33,617 nucleotides of DNA from JBBDYH01 sp040901795. Lineage in GTDB: Bacteria > Planctomycetota > Planctomycetia > Pirellulales > JALHPA01. Every line of letters begins with the position of its first letter. Positions within the stretch are counted from its first letter, which is position 1. Under the pieces are notes generated by a model. The model made no database searches. It had not been told where the DNA came from and saw nothing but the letters and a program-made list of their open reading frames with translations. Where the stretch lies: contig JBBDYH010000056.1 of assembly GCA_040901795.1 (NCBI GenBank), positions 1-33,617 on the forward strand, in the 5' to 3' direction. This document shows positions 16,049 through 23,111 of this stretch, piece after piece. A program made the translations under genes and the position numbers.

Positions 16049-16289
16049 TTTTGCGGTCCGGCAGGTCGGCGTTCGGCTACTGGCAGCCGAGCGCGTACAC
16101 GGTGGGGCATTTCGACCGGGAGCCCGTCCCGCGAGTAGTGGGACGAGCAACGGTCAAAAGCATTCTGGCGCCATCCGCCGGGCAGCCAGCACGCAGAAAA
16201 TAACCGTCTGAGTGATGCTTCGGGCTGTGCGAACCACAATCTATACGCCGACGAACAAGGCCCGTACATCTTCACATAGATCGAGCGAG

Positions 16290-16481
16290 CCTGACGATTG
16301 TGAAGATAGTCTGGACTCGCACCACGCGGCATCTTAGCCAAGCCTGGTGTCGCAGGACCAGTCTCTCCAACGCGGCGCGGTCGCCGTTCTTGGCCTGCTC
16401 GACCAACTCAACATCCGCCGGTTCATCGGTGATCCGAGTCCGCCCCAGACCGACCCGGATCAGTTCGATGCAAGCCGGCAC
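16290..16481 (-). pseudogene. Remnant of an ECF sigma factor (region 2 start)
   Basis: The minus-strand frame reads DVELVEQAKNGDRAALERLVLRHQAW, the typical N-terminal helix of a planctomycete ECF sigma factor (normally followed by I-Y-N-L-A-L-R-M). After that point the reading loses all likeness to region 2 (RCRVVRVQTIFTIVRLARS) and soon stops. Everything after about 30 residues is missing, so no functional factor is possible. It is too short to be certain. Confidence 0.55.
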
Positions 16482-16587
16482 GAGCCTGACCCCGGCATCC
16501 GTGACGGCGGTCTCGTCCAGAACGAGCCGAGGCTGCGGAACACACTGTCCGGTTTGTCACCGCGCTGAGAGCCGAAAGGCAGCCGGA

Positions 16588-16641
16588 GCGTTGGCTTGGT
16601 ACGATGATACTGACGATTCGAGAAGGTTCCTGCGCAGTTGA
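16588..16641 (+). pseudogene. 3' remnant of a duplicated serine hydrolase
   Basis: The plus frame ends ALAWYDDTDDSRRFLRS followed by TGA. The intact hydrolase downstream ends APAWYDDADDLGEFLRG followed by TAA. The bases also match closely (TGGTACGA, GACGAT, TTCCTGCGC in register). Only this last piece of the older copy is recognisable; upstream bases do not match. This marks a decayed tandem paralogue whose body was lost. Confidence 0.7.
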
Positions 16642-16674
16642 TGCTCGTGATGCGAGGCGAAGGTTTACGAAGAA

Positions 16675-18255
16675 ATGCAACGGATGTCGTTTGGAATAAC
16701 TCGCAGGCGTTTTTTGCAGGGCGTCGCGACAAGCGTCGGGGGGCTCGGTGTACGGGGGCAACACTCCGCGCAAGGAAATCAACGCAGGCGCGATCGGCTC
16801 GACGGTTTGCAGGGATACGTGGAAAAGGCGATGGCGCGTTGGCAAGTGCCGGGGCTGGCCGTAGCAGTCGTCGAAGAAGGCAAGCTCGTCCATGCGCGCG
16901 GGTATGGTGTTCGCGGCGTGGACGCCGACGCCAGGGTCGATGCCCAAACGGTCTTCTGCATTGCCTCATGCACGAAGGCCTTCACCGCGGCCGCGATTGC
17001 CAGGCTGATCGATAATGCGCAGCTTCAGTGGGACGATCCAATCGCCAAGCACCTATCGGCGGTGCAATTGTCTGACCCGGAGTGGATGTCGAGAATAACG
17101 ATTCGTCAGGCGTTGGCCCATCGCACGGGTTTACCAGCGGCCAACATGCTGTGGAGGAACGGCGCTTTCGGAAGCGACGAGATCCTCGCGCGGTTGCGCG
17201 GGCTCCGGCCTGTGGCCGCTCCAGGTGAGCGGTTCCTGTACAACAACATTATGTACCTGGTTCTGGGAAAGTTCGTGGAGCGGGTGAGCGGGCGGAAGTG
17301 GAACGATTTCCTTCTCGCCGAATTTTTTGAACCGTTGGGAATGAAGTCCACCGTCGCAGATAGTTCTGGAGTCCGAGGTTTAGAGAACCTGGCGGCTCCT
17401 CATGCAACAGACACCGGAAAAGTGCACCGCATTCAGCCGTACTGTCCGGATGCCATTGCACCGGCCGGCGCCATACATTCGAACGTGCTCGATATGGCCC
17501 ATTGGCTGCGATTGCACCTGAAAGGTGGCCGGTCCGAAAGCCGGCAACTTCTGTCCGCGGCTCGCATTGCAGAACTGCACGTGGCTCCCGAGCGCGCCAA
17601 AGCTGAGCCCGCTAAGGAGCCGCCGGTTCCCCGCGCACCGATCAGCAATTATGGACTGGGCTGGTTCATCAACGACTACGCAGGCCGGAAGGTTGTCGAG
17701 CACTCGGGCACGCAAAATGGCTTCGTTGCCTGGGTCGCCTTGATGCCGGAGGAGGGCCTGGGACTGGTCGTGCTGGCGAACCACCATCGCACTGGGCTGA
17801 ACTTCGCTTTGCGATCCTGGATCTTCGACGCCTGCTTGGGCCGACCAGAACGCGACTGGAGCGAGATCGTTCGAACCGACTACGCCAATGGCTACCAACG
17901 GCTTCTCCGCGAGGCGAAGGCTCAGTTTGACGCGAACCGCCCCTCGGAGACGCGCCCATTGCGGCCGCTATCCGAGTACTCCGGGCTTTATGAAAGCCAG
18001 CTCTACGGACGCTTACGCATCACGGCTAAGGACGACAGGCTGGGTTTGCGGTTTGGAACCCGCTTCGAGGGCGAATTAGAGCACTGGCAGAACGACGCCT
18101 TTCGAGCGACATTCGGTAATCCCAGGCTCGACGATTGGATGGTGACGTTTGCGATCAAGGATGGTGAAGTCGCCGGTCTGCACGTCAAGGAATCCCCGTG
18201 GGCGCCTGCCTGGTACGACGACGCCGACGATCTGGGGGAGTTCCTGCGCGGCTAA
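16675..18255 (+). CDS. Secreted serine hydrolase, class C beta-lactamase fold
   Basis: 526 residues. Seen: a twin-arginine-like export signal TRRRFLQGVATSVGGLG at the N terminus; the beta-lactamase domain with catalytic S98-C-T-K101 (IASCTKAFTAAAIARL), Y189-N-N in RFLYNNIMYLVLG, and H343-S-G in VVEHSGTQNGF standing for the KTG box; then a C-terminal lipocalin-like DUF3471-type domain from about residue 420 (LSEYSGLYESQLYGRLRIT). This is the layout of the serine hydrolase/AmpC-like family (esterases, D-aminopeptidases), so hydrolysis of a beta-lactam should not be assumed. Alternative ATGs lie close together (residue 4). It follows a remnant of a sister gene and is not clearly in an operon. 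Confidence 0.9.
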   Translation: MQRMSFGITRRRFLQGVATSVGGLGVRGQHSAQGNQRRRDRLDGLQGYVEKAMARWQVPGLAVAVVEEGKLVHARGYGVRGVDADARVDAQTVFCIASCTKAFTAAAIARLIDNAQLQWDDPIAKHLSAVQLSDPEWMSRITIRQALAHRTGLPAANMLWRNGAFGSDEILARLRGLRPVAAPGERFLYNNIMYLVLGKFVERVSGRKWNDFLLAEFFEPLGMKSTVADSSGVRGLENLAAPHATDTGKVHRIQPYCPDAIAPAGAIHSNVLDMAHWLRLHLKGGRSESRQLLSAARIAELHVAPERAKAEPAKEPPVPRAPISNYGLGWFINDYAGRKVVEHSGTQNGFVAWVALMPEEGLGLVVLANHHRTGLNFALRSWIFDACLGRPERDWSEIVRTDYANGYQRLLREAKAQFDANRPSETRPLRPLSEYSGLYESQLYGRLRITAKDDRLGLRFGTRFEGELEHWQNDAFRATFGNPRLDDWMVTFAIKDGEVAGLHVKESPWAPAWYDDADDLGEFLRG

Positions 18256-18284
18256 CGGCGAACCTTTGACACTGGCAGTTGTCT

Positions 18285-18416
18285 TTGCCCAAAGCTTTGT
18301 ACGAGCGACTGTTGGATGCCGCCGAATGGATGAGAAAGCCTGCGATTGTTTGCCGGATGATCCACGAGGAGTGGACGATGGAACTTGACCGGCCGTTTGA
18401 CGGCGGAGGCTCGTGA
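18285..18416 (+). CDS. Possible short ORF upstream of the GNAT gene
   Basis: A 43-codon frame from a TTG reads ALYERLLDAAEWMRKPAIVC and HEEWTMELDRPF, with plausible amphipathic character, and stops two bases before the GNAT start. There is no good start codon or Shine-Dalgarno and no family match. It could be a tiny coupled gene or the tail of a lost one. Reported only because protein-like character is visible. Confidence 0.25.
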   Translation: MPKALYERLLDAAEWMRKPAIVCRMIHEEWTMELDRPFDGGGS

Positions 18417-18418
18417 TC

Positions 18419-18829
18419 ATGGATCGGATTCAGTACCGCCAGACGCGTGACCTCCCGCCCGATGGCGTGCTGGACCTCTATCGGGCGAACCGTTGGTCGT
18501 CGGCCGAGAAGCCGCGCGAACTGCTCGCCGCGCTGGCCGGGTCGCACGCCGTGGTCACCGCCTGGGACGGCGAGCGACTGGTCGGTCTGGGCAACGCGAT
18601 CTCTGACGGCCACCTGGTGGTCTACTATCCGCACCTGCTCGTCCATCCGGAGTATCAAGGACATGGCATCGGCAGACAACTGATGCAACGGCTGATGGCT
18701 CGTTACCAGGGTTTCCATCAGCACATGCTGGTCGCGGATGGCCGGGCTATCGAGTTCTACCGTAAGTGTGGCTTCCAGCGGGCTGGCAAGACCGAGCCCT
18801 TGTGGATTTACGACGGGGATGACCACTGA
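18419..18829 (+). CDS. GNAT-family N-acetyltransferase
   Basis: 136 residues from the ATG before DRIQYRQ; a GTG two codons upstream is also possible. Seen: VVTAWDGERLVGLGNAISDG, then YYPHLLVHPEYQGHGIGRQLMQRL, containing the acetyl-CoA loop Q-G-H-G-I-G, then AIEFYRKCGFQRAGKTEPLWIYDG, the typical end. It is a compact GNAT close to the family that acetylates small amines or proteins; the acceptor cannot be told. It lies 165 bases ahead of a methyltransferase and ATP-grasp pair on the same strand, which may be chance or a loose cluster. Confidence 0.88.
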   Translation: MDRIQYRQTRDLPPDGVLDLYRANRWSSAEKPRELLAALAGSHAVVTAWDGERLVGLGNAISDGHLVVYYPHLLVHPEYQGHGIGRQLMQRLMARYQGFHQHMLVADGRAIEFYRKCGFQRAGKTEPLWIYDGDDH

Positions 18830-18994
18830 CCGGCCTGGCGGCTGATGCTGGTCGGTGGCAGGAAGGTCGTGCTTCGAAATGCAGCCGGCCGGGCCGGCAA
18901 CTCAGCTTGTTGCGTAGATGCGGCCGGGCTCGTCGCGTTGTCGGCGCTGGTCAACGGGTTCGCCGCGCGCGGATAGAACTGCATCGAGAAATAA

Positions 18995-19681
18995 ATGACC
19001 CTTCACAGAAAGCAAGCACGAAGCCTCGCCCACGAGTCGCTCCGCCGCGGCCGGCCGCTGGAGTGGTTCGAGACGCTCTACCACCAGGCCGGCGGCGATC
19101 CTGCAGTCATTCCTTGGGCCGACATGGCCGTGAACCCAAACCTGTCGGCCTGGCTCGCGCGCACGGACCTGATTGCAGCGCAACGGCAAGCATTAGTCAT
19201 CGGTTGCGGTCTGGGCGACGATGCTGAAGCACTGTGTGCGGCCGGCTTTCGGGTCACGGCGTTCGACATCTCGGATACCTGCATTGCCTGGTGCCGGCGG
19301 CGTTTTCCGGAATCGTCGGTAGGGTACTGCGTGGCGGACCTCTTCTCGCCGCCGCCTGCGTGGCAGCGAGCGTTCGACTTTGTGCTGGAAACCTACACGC
19401 TGCAGGTGCTTCCCGAAAACTTGCGTGCCACGGCCATCCGGCAGATTGCCGACTTTGTCGCGGGAGACGGCCGTCTGCTGGTGATCACGCGCGGCCGAGA
19501 CGCTGCCGATGATCCTGGCGCGATGCCCTGGCCTTTGCTGCAGAGCGAACTGTCTGAGTTCGCCCGCGCCGGCCTGATTGAACTGACCTTTGAGGATTAC
19601 CTCGACTCCGAAGATCCTCCGGTCAGGCGGTTCCGCGTCGAATATCGGCGGCCGGCGTGTGAATCAAACTTCATGAGTTAA
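18995..19681 (+). CDS. SAM-dependent methyltransferase (class I)
   Basis: 228 residues. Seen: N-terminal PLEWFETLYHQAGGDPAVIPWADM, then motif I ALVIGCGLGDDAEAL (residues 66-80), VTAFDISDTCIAWCRRRF with the acidic ribose-binding Asp, a FDFVLETYTLQVLP motif IV region, and LLVITRG. The P-x-x-W-F-E-x-L-Y start resembles thiopurine/thiol methyltransferase-like enzymes that act on small molecules. The gene ends 11 bases before the ATP-grasp gene and is surely co-transcribed with it. A joint role in modifying a small peptide or amino acid is plausible but not shown. Confidence 0.88.
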   Translation: MTLHRKQARSLAHESLRRGRPLEWFETLYHQAGGDPAVIPWADMAVNPNLSAWLARTDLIAAQRQALVIGCGLGDDAEALCAAGFRVTAFDISDTCIAWCRRRFPESSVGYCVADLFSPPPAWQRAFDFVLETYTLQVLPENLRATAIRQIADFVAGDGRLLVITRGRDAADDPGAMPWPLLQSELSEFARAGLIELTFEDYLDSEDPPVRRFRVEYRRPACESNFMS

Positions 19682-19692
19682 AGGAAAAGGCC

Positions 19693-20568
19693 ATGCCGAC
19701 AGTTGCCTTCGTAACGTGCCAGGCGTGGCCGGAAATCAACGAGCACGACCTTCTCGCCGCCGAGGTGCTCCGCAGCCAGGGCGTGGCGGTGGTCCCGGCG
19801 GTCTGGGATGATCCAGAAATCGATTGGACCCACTTCGACTGCGTCGTCATCCGCTCTGCCTGGGATTATTACCTCAAGCCAGATCCATATGCGAACTGGC
19901 TGCGCAGGGTTCAAAGTTCCCGCGTTCGGCTTTGGAATCCGCCACATGTCGTCTTGGACAATATCAACAAGCGGTATCTGGTGCGGCTGGCGGAGCGAGG
20001 CATGGATGTTGTACCCACCACGTATCTCCCGGCCGACCAAGGGGCGGTACTGGACGACGTGCTGCATCGCTGCGGCTGGGACGAGGCCGTGATCAAGCCT
20101 GCCGTCTCCGGTTGTGCAGCCGGGGCTTGGCGCAGTTGTTTGGCGACTGCCCAGGCGGACCAGGAGAGGTTTGCGGAGCAACTTCGCCGCCAGGACCTCC
20201 TCCTCCAGCCGTACATGCCGGAAGTGGCGTCGCAAGGAGAGTGGTCCTTGGTGTACTTTGACGGCCGTTACAGTCATGCCGTCTTGAAGCGGCCGGCGGC
20301 GGGGGACTTTCGCGTACAGCGCGAGTACGGCGGCAGCGCAACATCAGCCGAGCCTGGCCGGTGGCTGATCGAGGAAGCGCAATCCGTTCTCTCGGCAGTC
20401 GATTTCCCACTGCTGTATGCCCGCCTGGACGGAATCGAGCGTGCCGGGCGTTTTTTCCTGATGGAGCTGGAAATCAACGAGCCGTTCCTGTTCCTGGCCT
20501 TCGGCGTGGGCGCGCCTCAGCGGTTCGCGGAGGCAATCCTGCGGAAGCTGCTTCCCACCAGGCTATGA
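19693..20568 (+). CDS. ATP-grasp ligase, DcsG/RimK-like
   Basis: 291 residues. Seen: AFVTCQAWPEINEHDLLAAEVL and VVPAVWDDPEIDWTHFDCVVIRSAWDYY, the N-terminal domain signature of the cycloserine-biosynthesis DcsG-like family; ATP-binding Lys135 in AVIKPAVSGCAAGAW; LLLQPYMPEVASQGEWSLVYFDG; and metal-binding Glu258/Glu260 with Asn262 in FLMELEINEP. These are the marks of an ATP-grasp carboxylate-amine ligase. An AAGGA-like site precedes the ATG. It follows the methyltransferase by 11 bases. The family often carries the DcsG label without cycloserine genes nearby, and none are seen here, so the product is unknown. ATP-dependent amide or ester bond formation is the likely chemistry. Confidence 0.88.
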   Translation: MPTVAFVTCQAWPEINEHDLLAAEVLRSQGVAVVPAVWDDPEIDWTHFDCVVIRSAWDYYLKPDPYANWLRRVQSSRVRLWNPPHVVLDNINKRYLVRLAERGMDVVPTTYLPADQGAVLDDVLHRCGWDEAVIKPAVSGCAAGAWRSCLATAQADQERFAEQLRRQDLLLQPYMPEVASQGEWSLVYFDGRYSHAVLKRPAAGDFRVQREYGGSATSAEPGRWLIEEAQSVLSAVDFPLLYARLDGIERAGRFFLMELEINEPFLFLAFGVGAPQRFAEAILRKLLPTRL

Positions 20569-20629
20569 CGGTGTCGATTCCCTGCGCTGCTCGACGCGCT
20601 AAACGGCGCCCACAGCACACGATAGGGCA

Positions 20630-20866
20630 TCAGTATCCGAGCCGCCCGAGAATCTCCTCCAACGGCTTGCCAGTTCGATTCTTCCGCAACTCTTCTGTTT
20701 GCGGAATCGAGAGCGGCGGCTCTAGTTGCAGGTCGCCAACGCCGGGCCGCCCAGGAACGGGCCAGAAAAGGCCGAGGACACGACCCTGTTCGTCGCAAAC
20801 GACAGCTTGCTCCGTCGCTTCAACCAGCTTTTTGCCCACACCAGATTCAATGTTGATCTGCTGCAT
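20630..20866 (-). CDS. Small antitoxin-like protein, no toxin adjacent
   Basis: 78 residues, starting MQQINIESGVGKKL. Seen: TEQAVVCDEQGRVLGLFWP, a beta-hairpin-like core, and a C-terminal EELRKNRTGKPLEEILGRLGY. The T-G-K/R-P-L-x-E-I-L ending is common in short planctomycete and cyanobacterial proteins that resemble type II antitoxins. No toxin ORF lies next to it, since tRNA-Pro is upstream and the ATP-grasp gene is downstream on the other strand. It may therefore be an orphan or not an antitoxin. The start ATG is supported by the conserved-looking N terminus. Confidence 0.65.
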   Translation of the reverse strand: MQQINIESGVGKKLVEATEQAVVCDEQGRVLGLFWPVPGRPGVGDLQLEPPLSIPQTEELRKNRTGKPLEEILGRLGY

Positions 20867-20893
20867 TGATAATAAGTCTCATCGTCAATCCAG

Positions 20894-20967
20894 TCGGGGC
20901 GAAAGGATTTGAACCTTCGGCCTCTACGTCCCGAACGTAGCGCTCTGCCAGGCTGAGCTACGCCCCG
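20894..20967 (-). tRNA. tRNA-Pro (anticodon CGG)
   Basis: 74 bases on the minus strand. The acceptor CGGGGCG pairs perfectly with CGCCCCG, discriminator A. D arm GCTCAGCCTGGCAGAGC. The anticodon stem CTACG/CGTAG encloses TTCGGGA, anticodon CGG, reading CCG. T arm GAAGG-TTCAAAT-CCTTT. The first pair C1-G72 is typical of bacterial proline tRNAs. CCA is not encoded. Confidence 0.97.
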
Positions 20968-21043
20968 AGGGTGGTCCCAGCCGGCGGTTGAACGCTCAGC
21001 GGGACATTCATTCTAACCGCTGTCCGATGGGGGTCAATCGCAG

Positions 21044-22969
21044 TCAAAGGCGCACGTCGATCGCCGCGGCGTCGTCTTCGGCATTGGATTGCACTTTTTC
21101 CAGCGTACGGCGGCGCGGGCCTTCTCCGATTCTGATCGTGTAGGCGCCCGCCTTGAAGACCTTCGGCCGGAACTCGTTGCCATTGATTCGGAGCGTATAG
21201 ACGACTTCACCGGTGTCTTCATCGACGACTTGCACGACCGGGTCCTCTTCGCCGGTGACCCGCAGCTTCGGCAGCCAGGCGATCGGACGGCGGGCGTAGT
21301 TGTCCTGCTGCTTGATGGTGAGCGGCCAGCCGGCAAACTGGCGGGCGTCGGGTTTGGTCACGTCTACGTGCCGCGGCCAGCATTCCATGGTGATTTCGCG
21401 CGTTGATTTTTTGAACCGCACCAGACCGTAGCCAGCCGCCTTGTAATTGTCGGCGGTGGGATTGGCATAGGCCTGCATCGTGACCTTGTTGCCGAAACCG
21501 TCGAAGTAGCGGCCGGTGAACGGTAGTGGGTTCTTCGGTTTGTGGTTCATGGGCTCTTCAAGAGGCGACCACCAGCGGCCGTAGTAATTGACGATCGAGG
21601 GCGAGCAGAACGAGTACCCACTGTCTTCCCAATCGTTCACGCCGTGATGGATCACGGTCGCCAGATGTTGATCGCCACCCATCATGAACGCGAACGCGCG
21701 GCGGATCTCGCGGAGCGCGTCGGCGCGGCCCGACTGCGGCCAGCCGTTGCTGTCGAGATCGGCGAGCAGACGGTTTTCCTTCGTGCCGTGCAGGTGGGCG
21801 CCGCCGGCGAAGATCGTCTGCGAAAGGACCGCCTTCATTTCGGCGTCTTTCCAGTCCATTCCCCACTCGCGGAGGAATTTTAACTGACGCTCGCCGAGCA
21901 ATTCGGCCTCGGGAACGTCGATGGCGCGGCGGTCGTAGTTCGGGTCGGTGATGTGGTCCGGGCGAGGTCCCATGTTGGGGACCACGCCGCTGGGACCGCT
22001 CTTCCACTTGCGGTCTTCGACGATGGCAAAGTCAATGCCACCGACATTGAGCGACGTGTAAAAGACGGTAATGCCTTGGTTGATCGGCGTTGGGTCATAA
22101 GGATCGGGGAGATGACTGGTCTGGGCGCGTTGCACCATGTTGACGTACTCAGGGGGCATGAGATAGCCGCCATCGGCACCGCCGGGCAAGCGGGCGACGC
22201 CGCCTCCCTCGCCCCAGAGATTCCCATGACCGACGTCGTGGTCATCAGGGATGGTGATCGTCGGCCTGTCGCGCGTGATCTCGCCAAACTGCCGTCCGAA
22301 GAGCAAGAACGCCGCCGTGTGCTCCTTATGGTCGTAGCTCTGATCGCCCGCGAAGAAGAGCAGATCGGGATCCTGAGCCTTGAGGTTGGCCACGATGTCG
22401 GCGCGCGGCCCGCGATCGGTGTTCGAGTTGCACGACAGATTGCCGACGATGATCTCGTCTTTGTCGCGCGGATTGCGGCGGATGAGGCCCTCGTACCGCG
22501 AGCCGCCGGCATGCGTGACGCGATATCGGGCGGGCTTCGTGTCGTCCCATTTATCGATGCGGAAGGTCGCGGTCCAGCCGACGGGATTGACGGCGGCTTC
22601 GGCGGCGGGCTGCCATTGGCCAGTTCCATCGCGGTCGATTTCGAACGCGACTTTGCGCGCCTCGCCATCCTGGAGCGGATAGAGGACCGCGGTGAGTTTG
22701 AGGACGCTGTTGTGAGTGGTGTAGAGGGTGAAGCAAATGACCTGGTCGCGCGGGACGTCGGGGATGATGAGGGGCTGACGCTTGGCTTTGGGTTGTGCTT
22801 GTCGCTTCGCGCCCTTGAGCGCTTTGGCGTTTGTGCGTGGTTTGGGGGCAACTTGATTGCCGATTTTGGTGGTATCCGTGGAGCTTTTCGCATTCTGTGG
22901 CTCCGCTTGGATACCGAAGATCAAAATAAACGCCAGCGCGAAACCAAACGCCAGGAGAAGCCGATTCAT
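21044..22969 (-). CDS. PhoD-like secreted metallophosphatase
   Basis: 641 residues from the ATG before NRLLLAFGFALAFILIFGIQA, a good signal peptide; the 31-codon upstream extension is not. After a basic Lys/Ala/Pro linker (KALKGAKRQAQPKAKRQP) comes a beta-sandwich domain and then the metallophosphoesterase core with FFAGDQSYDHKEHT, TIPDDHDVGHGNLWGEGG, FAIVEDRKWKSGPSG and FMMGGDQHLATV, the metal-ligand motifs of alkaline phosphatase D/PhoD. A planctomycete-type C-terminal domain follows. It probably releases phosphate from extracellular phosphodiesters; PhoD enzymes need Ca and Fe (family knowledge). It is a single gene, with no phosphate-starvation (Pho) box noticed. Confidence 0.88.
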   Translation of the reverse strand: MNRLLLAFGFALAFILIFGIQAEPQNAKSSTDTTKIGNQVAPKPRTNAKALKGAKRQAQPKAKRQPLIIPDVPRDQVICFTLYTTHNSVLKLTAVLYPLQDGEARKVAFEIDRDGTGQWQPAAEAAVNPVGWTATFRIDKWDDTKPARYRVTHAGGSRYEGLIRRNPRDKDEIIVGNLSCNSNTDRGPRADIVANLKAQDPDLLFFAGDQSYDHKEHTAAFLLFGRQFGEITRDRPTITIPDDHDVGHGNLWGEGGGVARLPGGADGGYLMPPEYVNMVQRAQTSHLPDPYDPTPINQGITVFYTSLNVGGIDFAIVEDRKWKSGPSGVVPNMGPRPDHITDPNYDRRAIDVPEAELLGERQLKFLREWGMDWKDAEMKAVLSQTIFAGGAHLHGTKENRLLADLDSNGWPQSGRADALREIRRAFAFMMGGDQHLATVIHHGVNDWEDSGYSFCSPSIVNYYGRWWSPLEEPMNHKPKNPLPFTGRYFDGFGNKVTMQAYANPTADNYKAAGYGLVRFKKSTREITMECWPRHVDVTKPDARQFAGWPLTIKQQDNYARRPIAWLPKLRVTGEEDPVVQVVDEDTGEVVYTLRINGNEFRPKVFKAGAYTIRIGEGPRRRTLEKVQSNAEDDAAAIDVRL

Positions 22970-23111
22970 AATTGAGTGGCGGCCCATTGGGCCGTGGGAA
23001 CGAAATTGAATTTGACAGCCAGTCAGCCCGTCGGAATAGGCTTTCGCGTGCGTGATCTTCAATCACAAGTCGCTGGCCGACTAGCTTTATTTACGCCATC
23101 GATGAGGGACC

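Larger units (their letters stand above)
16049..16674. other. Gene graveyard between porin and serine hydrolase
   Basis: About 625 bases with no intact gene. It includes the porin upstream region, a minus-strand fragment resembling the start of an ECF sigma factor (16290-16481) and a plus-strand 3' end of a serine-hydrolase gene (16588-16641). The rest has no recognisable motif. The porin and hydrolase promoters should lie here, but none could be fixed by eye. Confidence 0.6.

Noticed and set aside
14831..16138. 435-codon open frame on the plus strand over the porin gene
   Set aside because: It is antisense to a gene with a signal peptide and barrel motifs, and reads as Val/Ala/Glu-rich low-complexity sequence with no domain, typical of the shadow of high-GC coding DNA.
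16675..18255. Antibiotic-resistance beta-lactamase
   Set aside because: The S-x-x-K, Y-x-N and H-S-G motifs fit the broad serine-hydrolase family, and the DUF3471-like tail and Tat-like signal argue for an esterase or peptidase rather than a resistance enzyme.
20894..20967. tRNA-Pro as an integration site for an island
   Set aside because: No direct repeat of the tRNA 3' end and no integrase were seen in the window.
21953..22975. 340-codon plus-strand frame opposite the PhoD-like gene
   Set aside because: Shadow of the phosphatase; no motif, and the minus-strand frame has all metal-ligand motifs.
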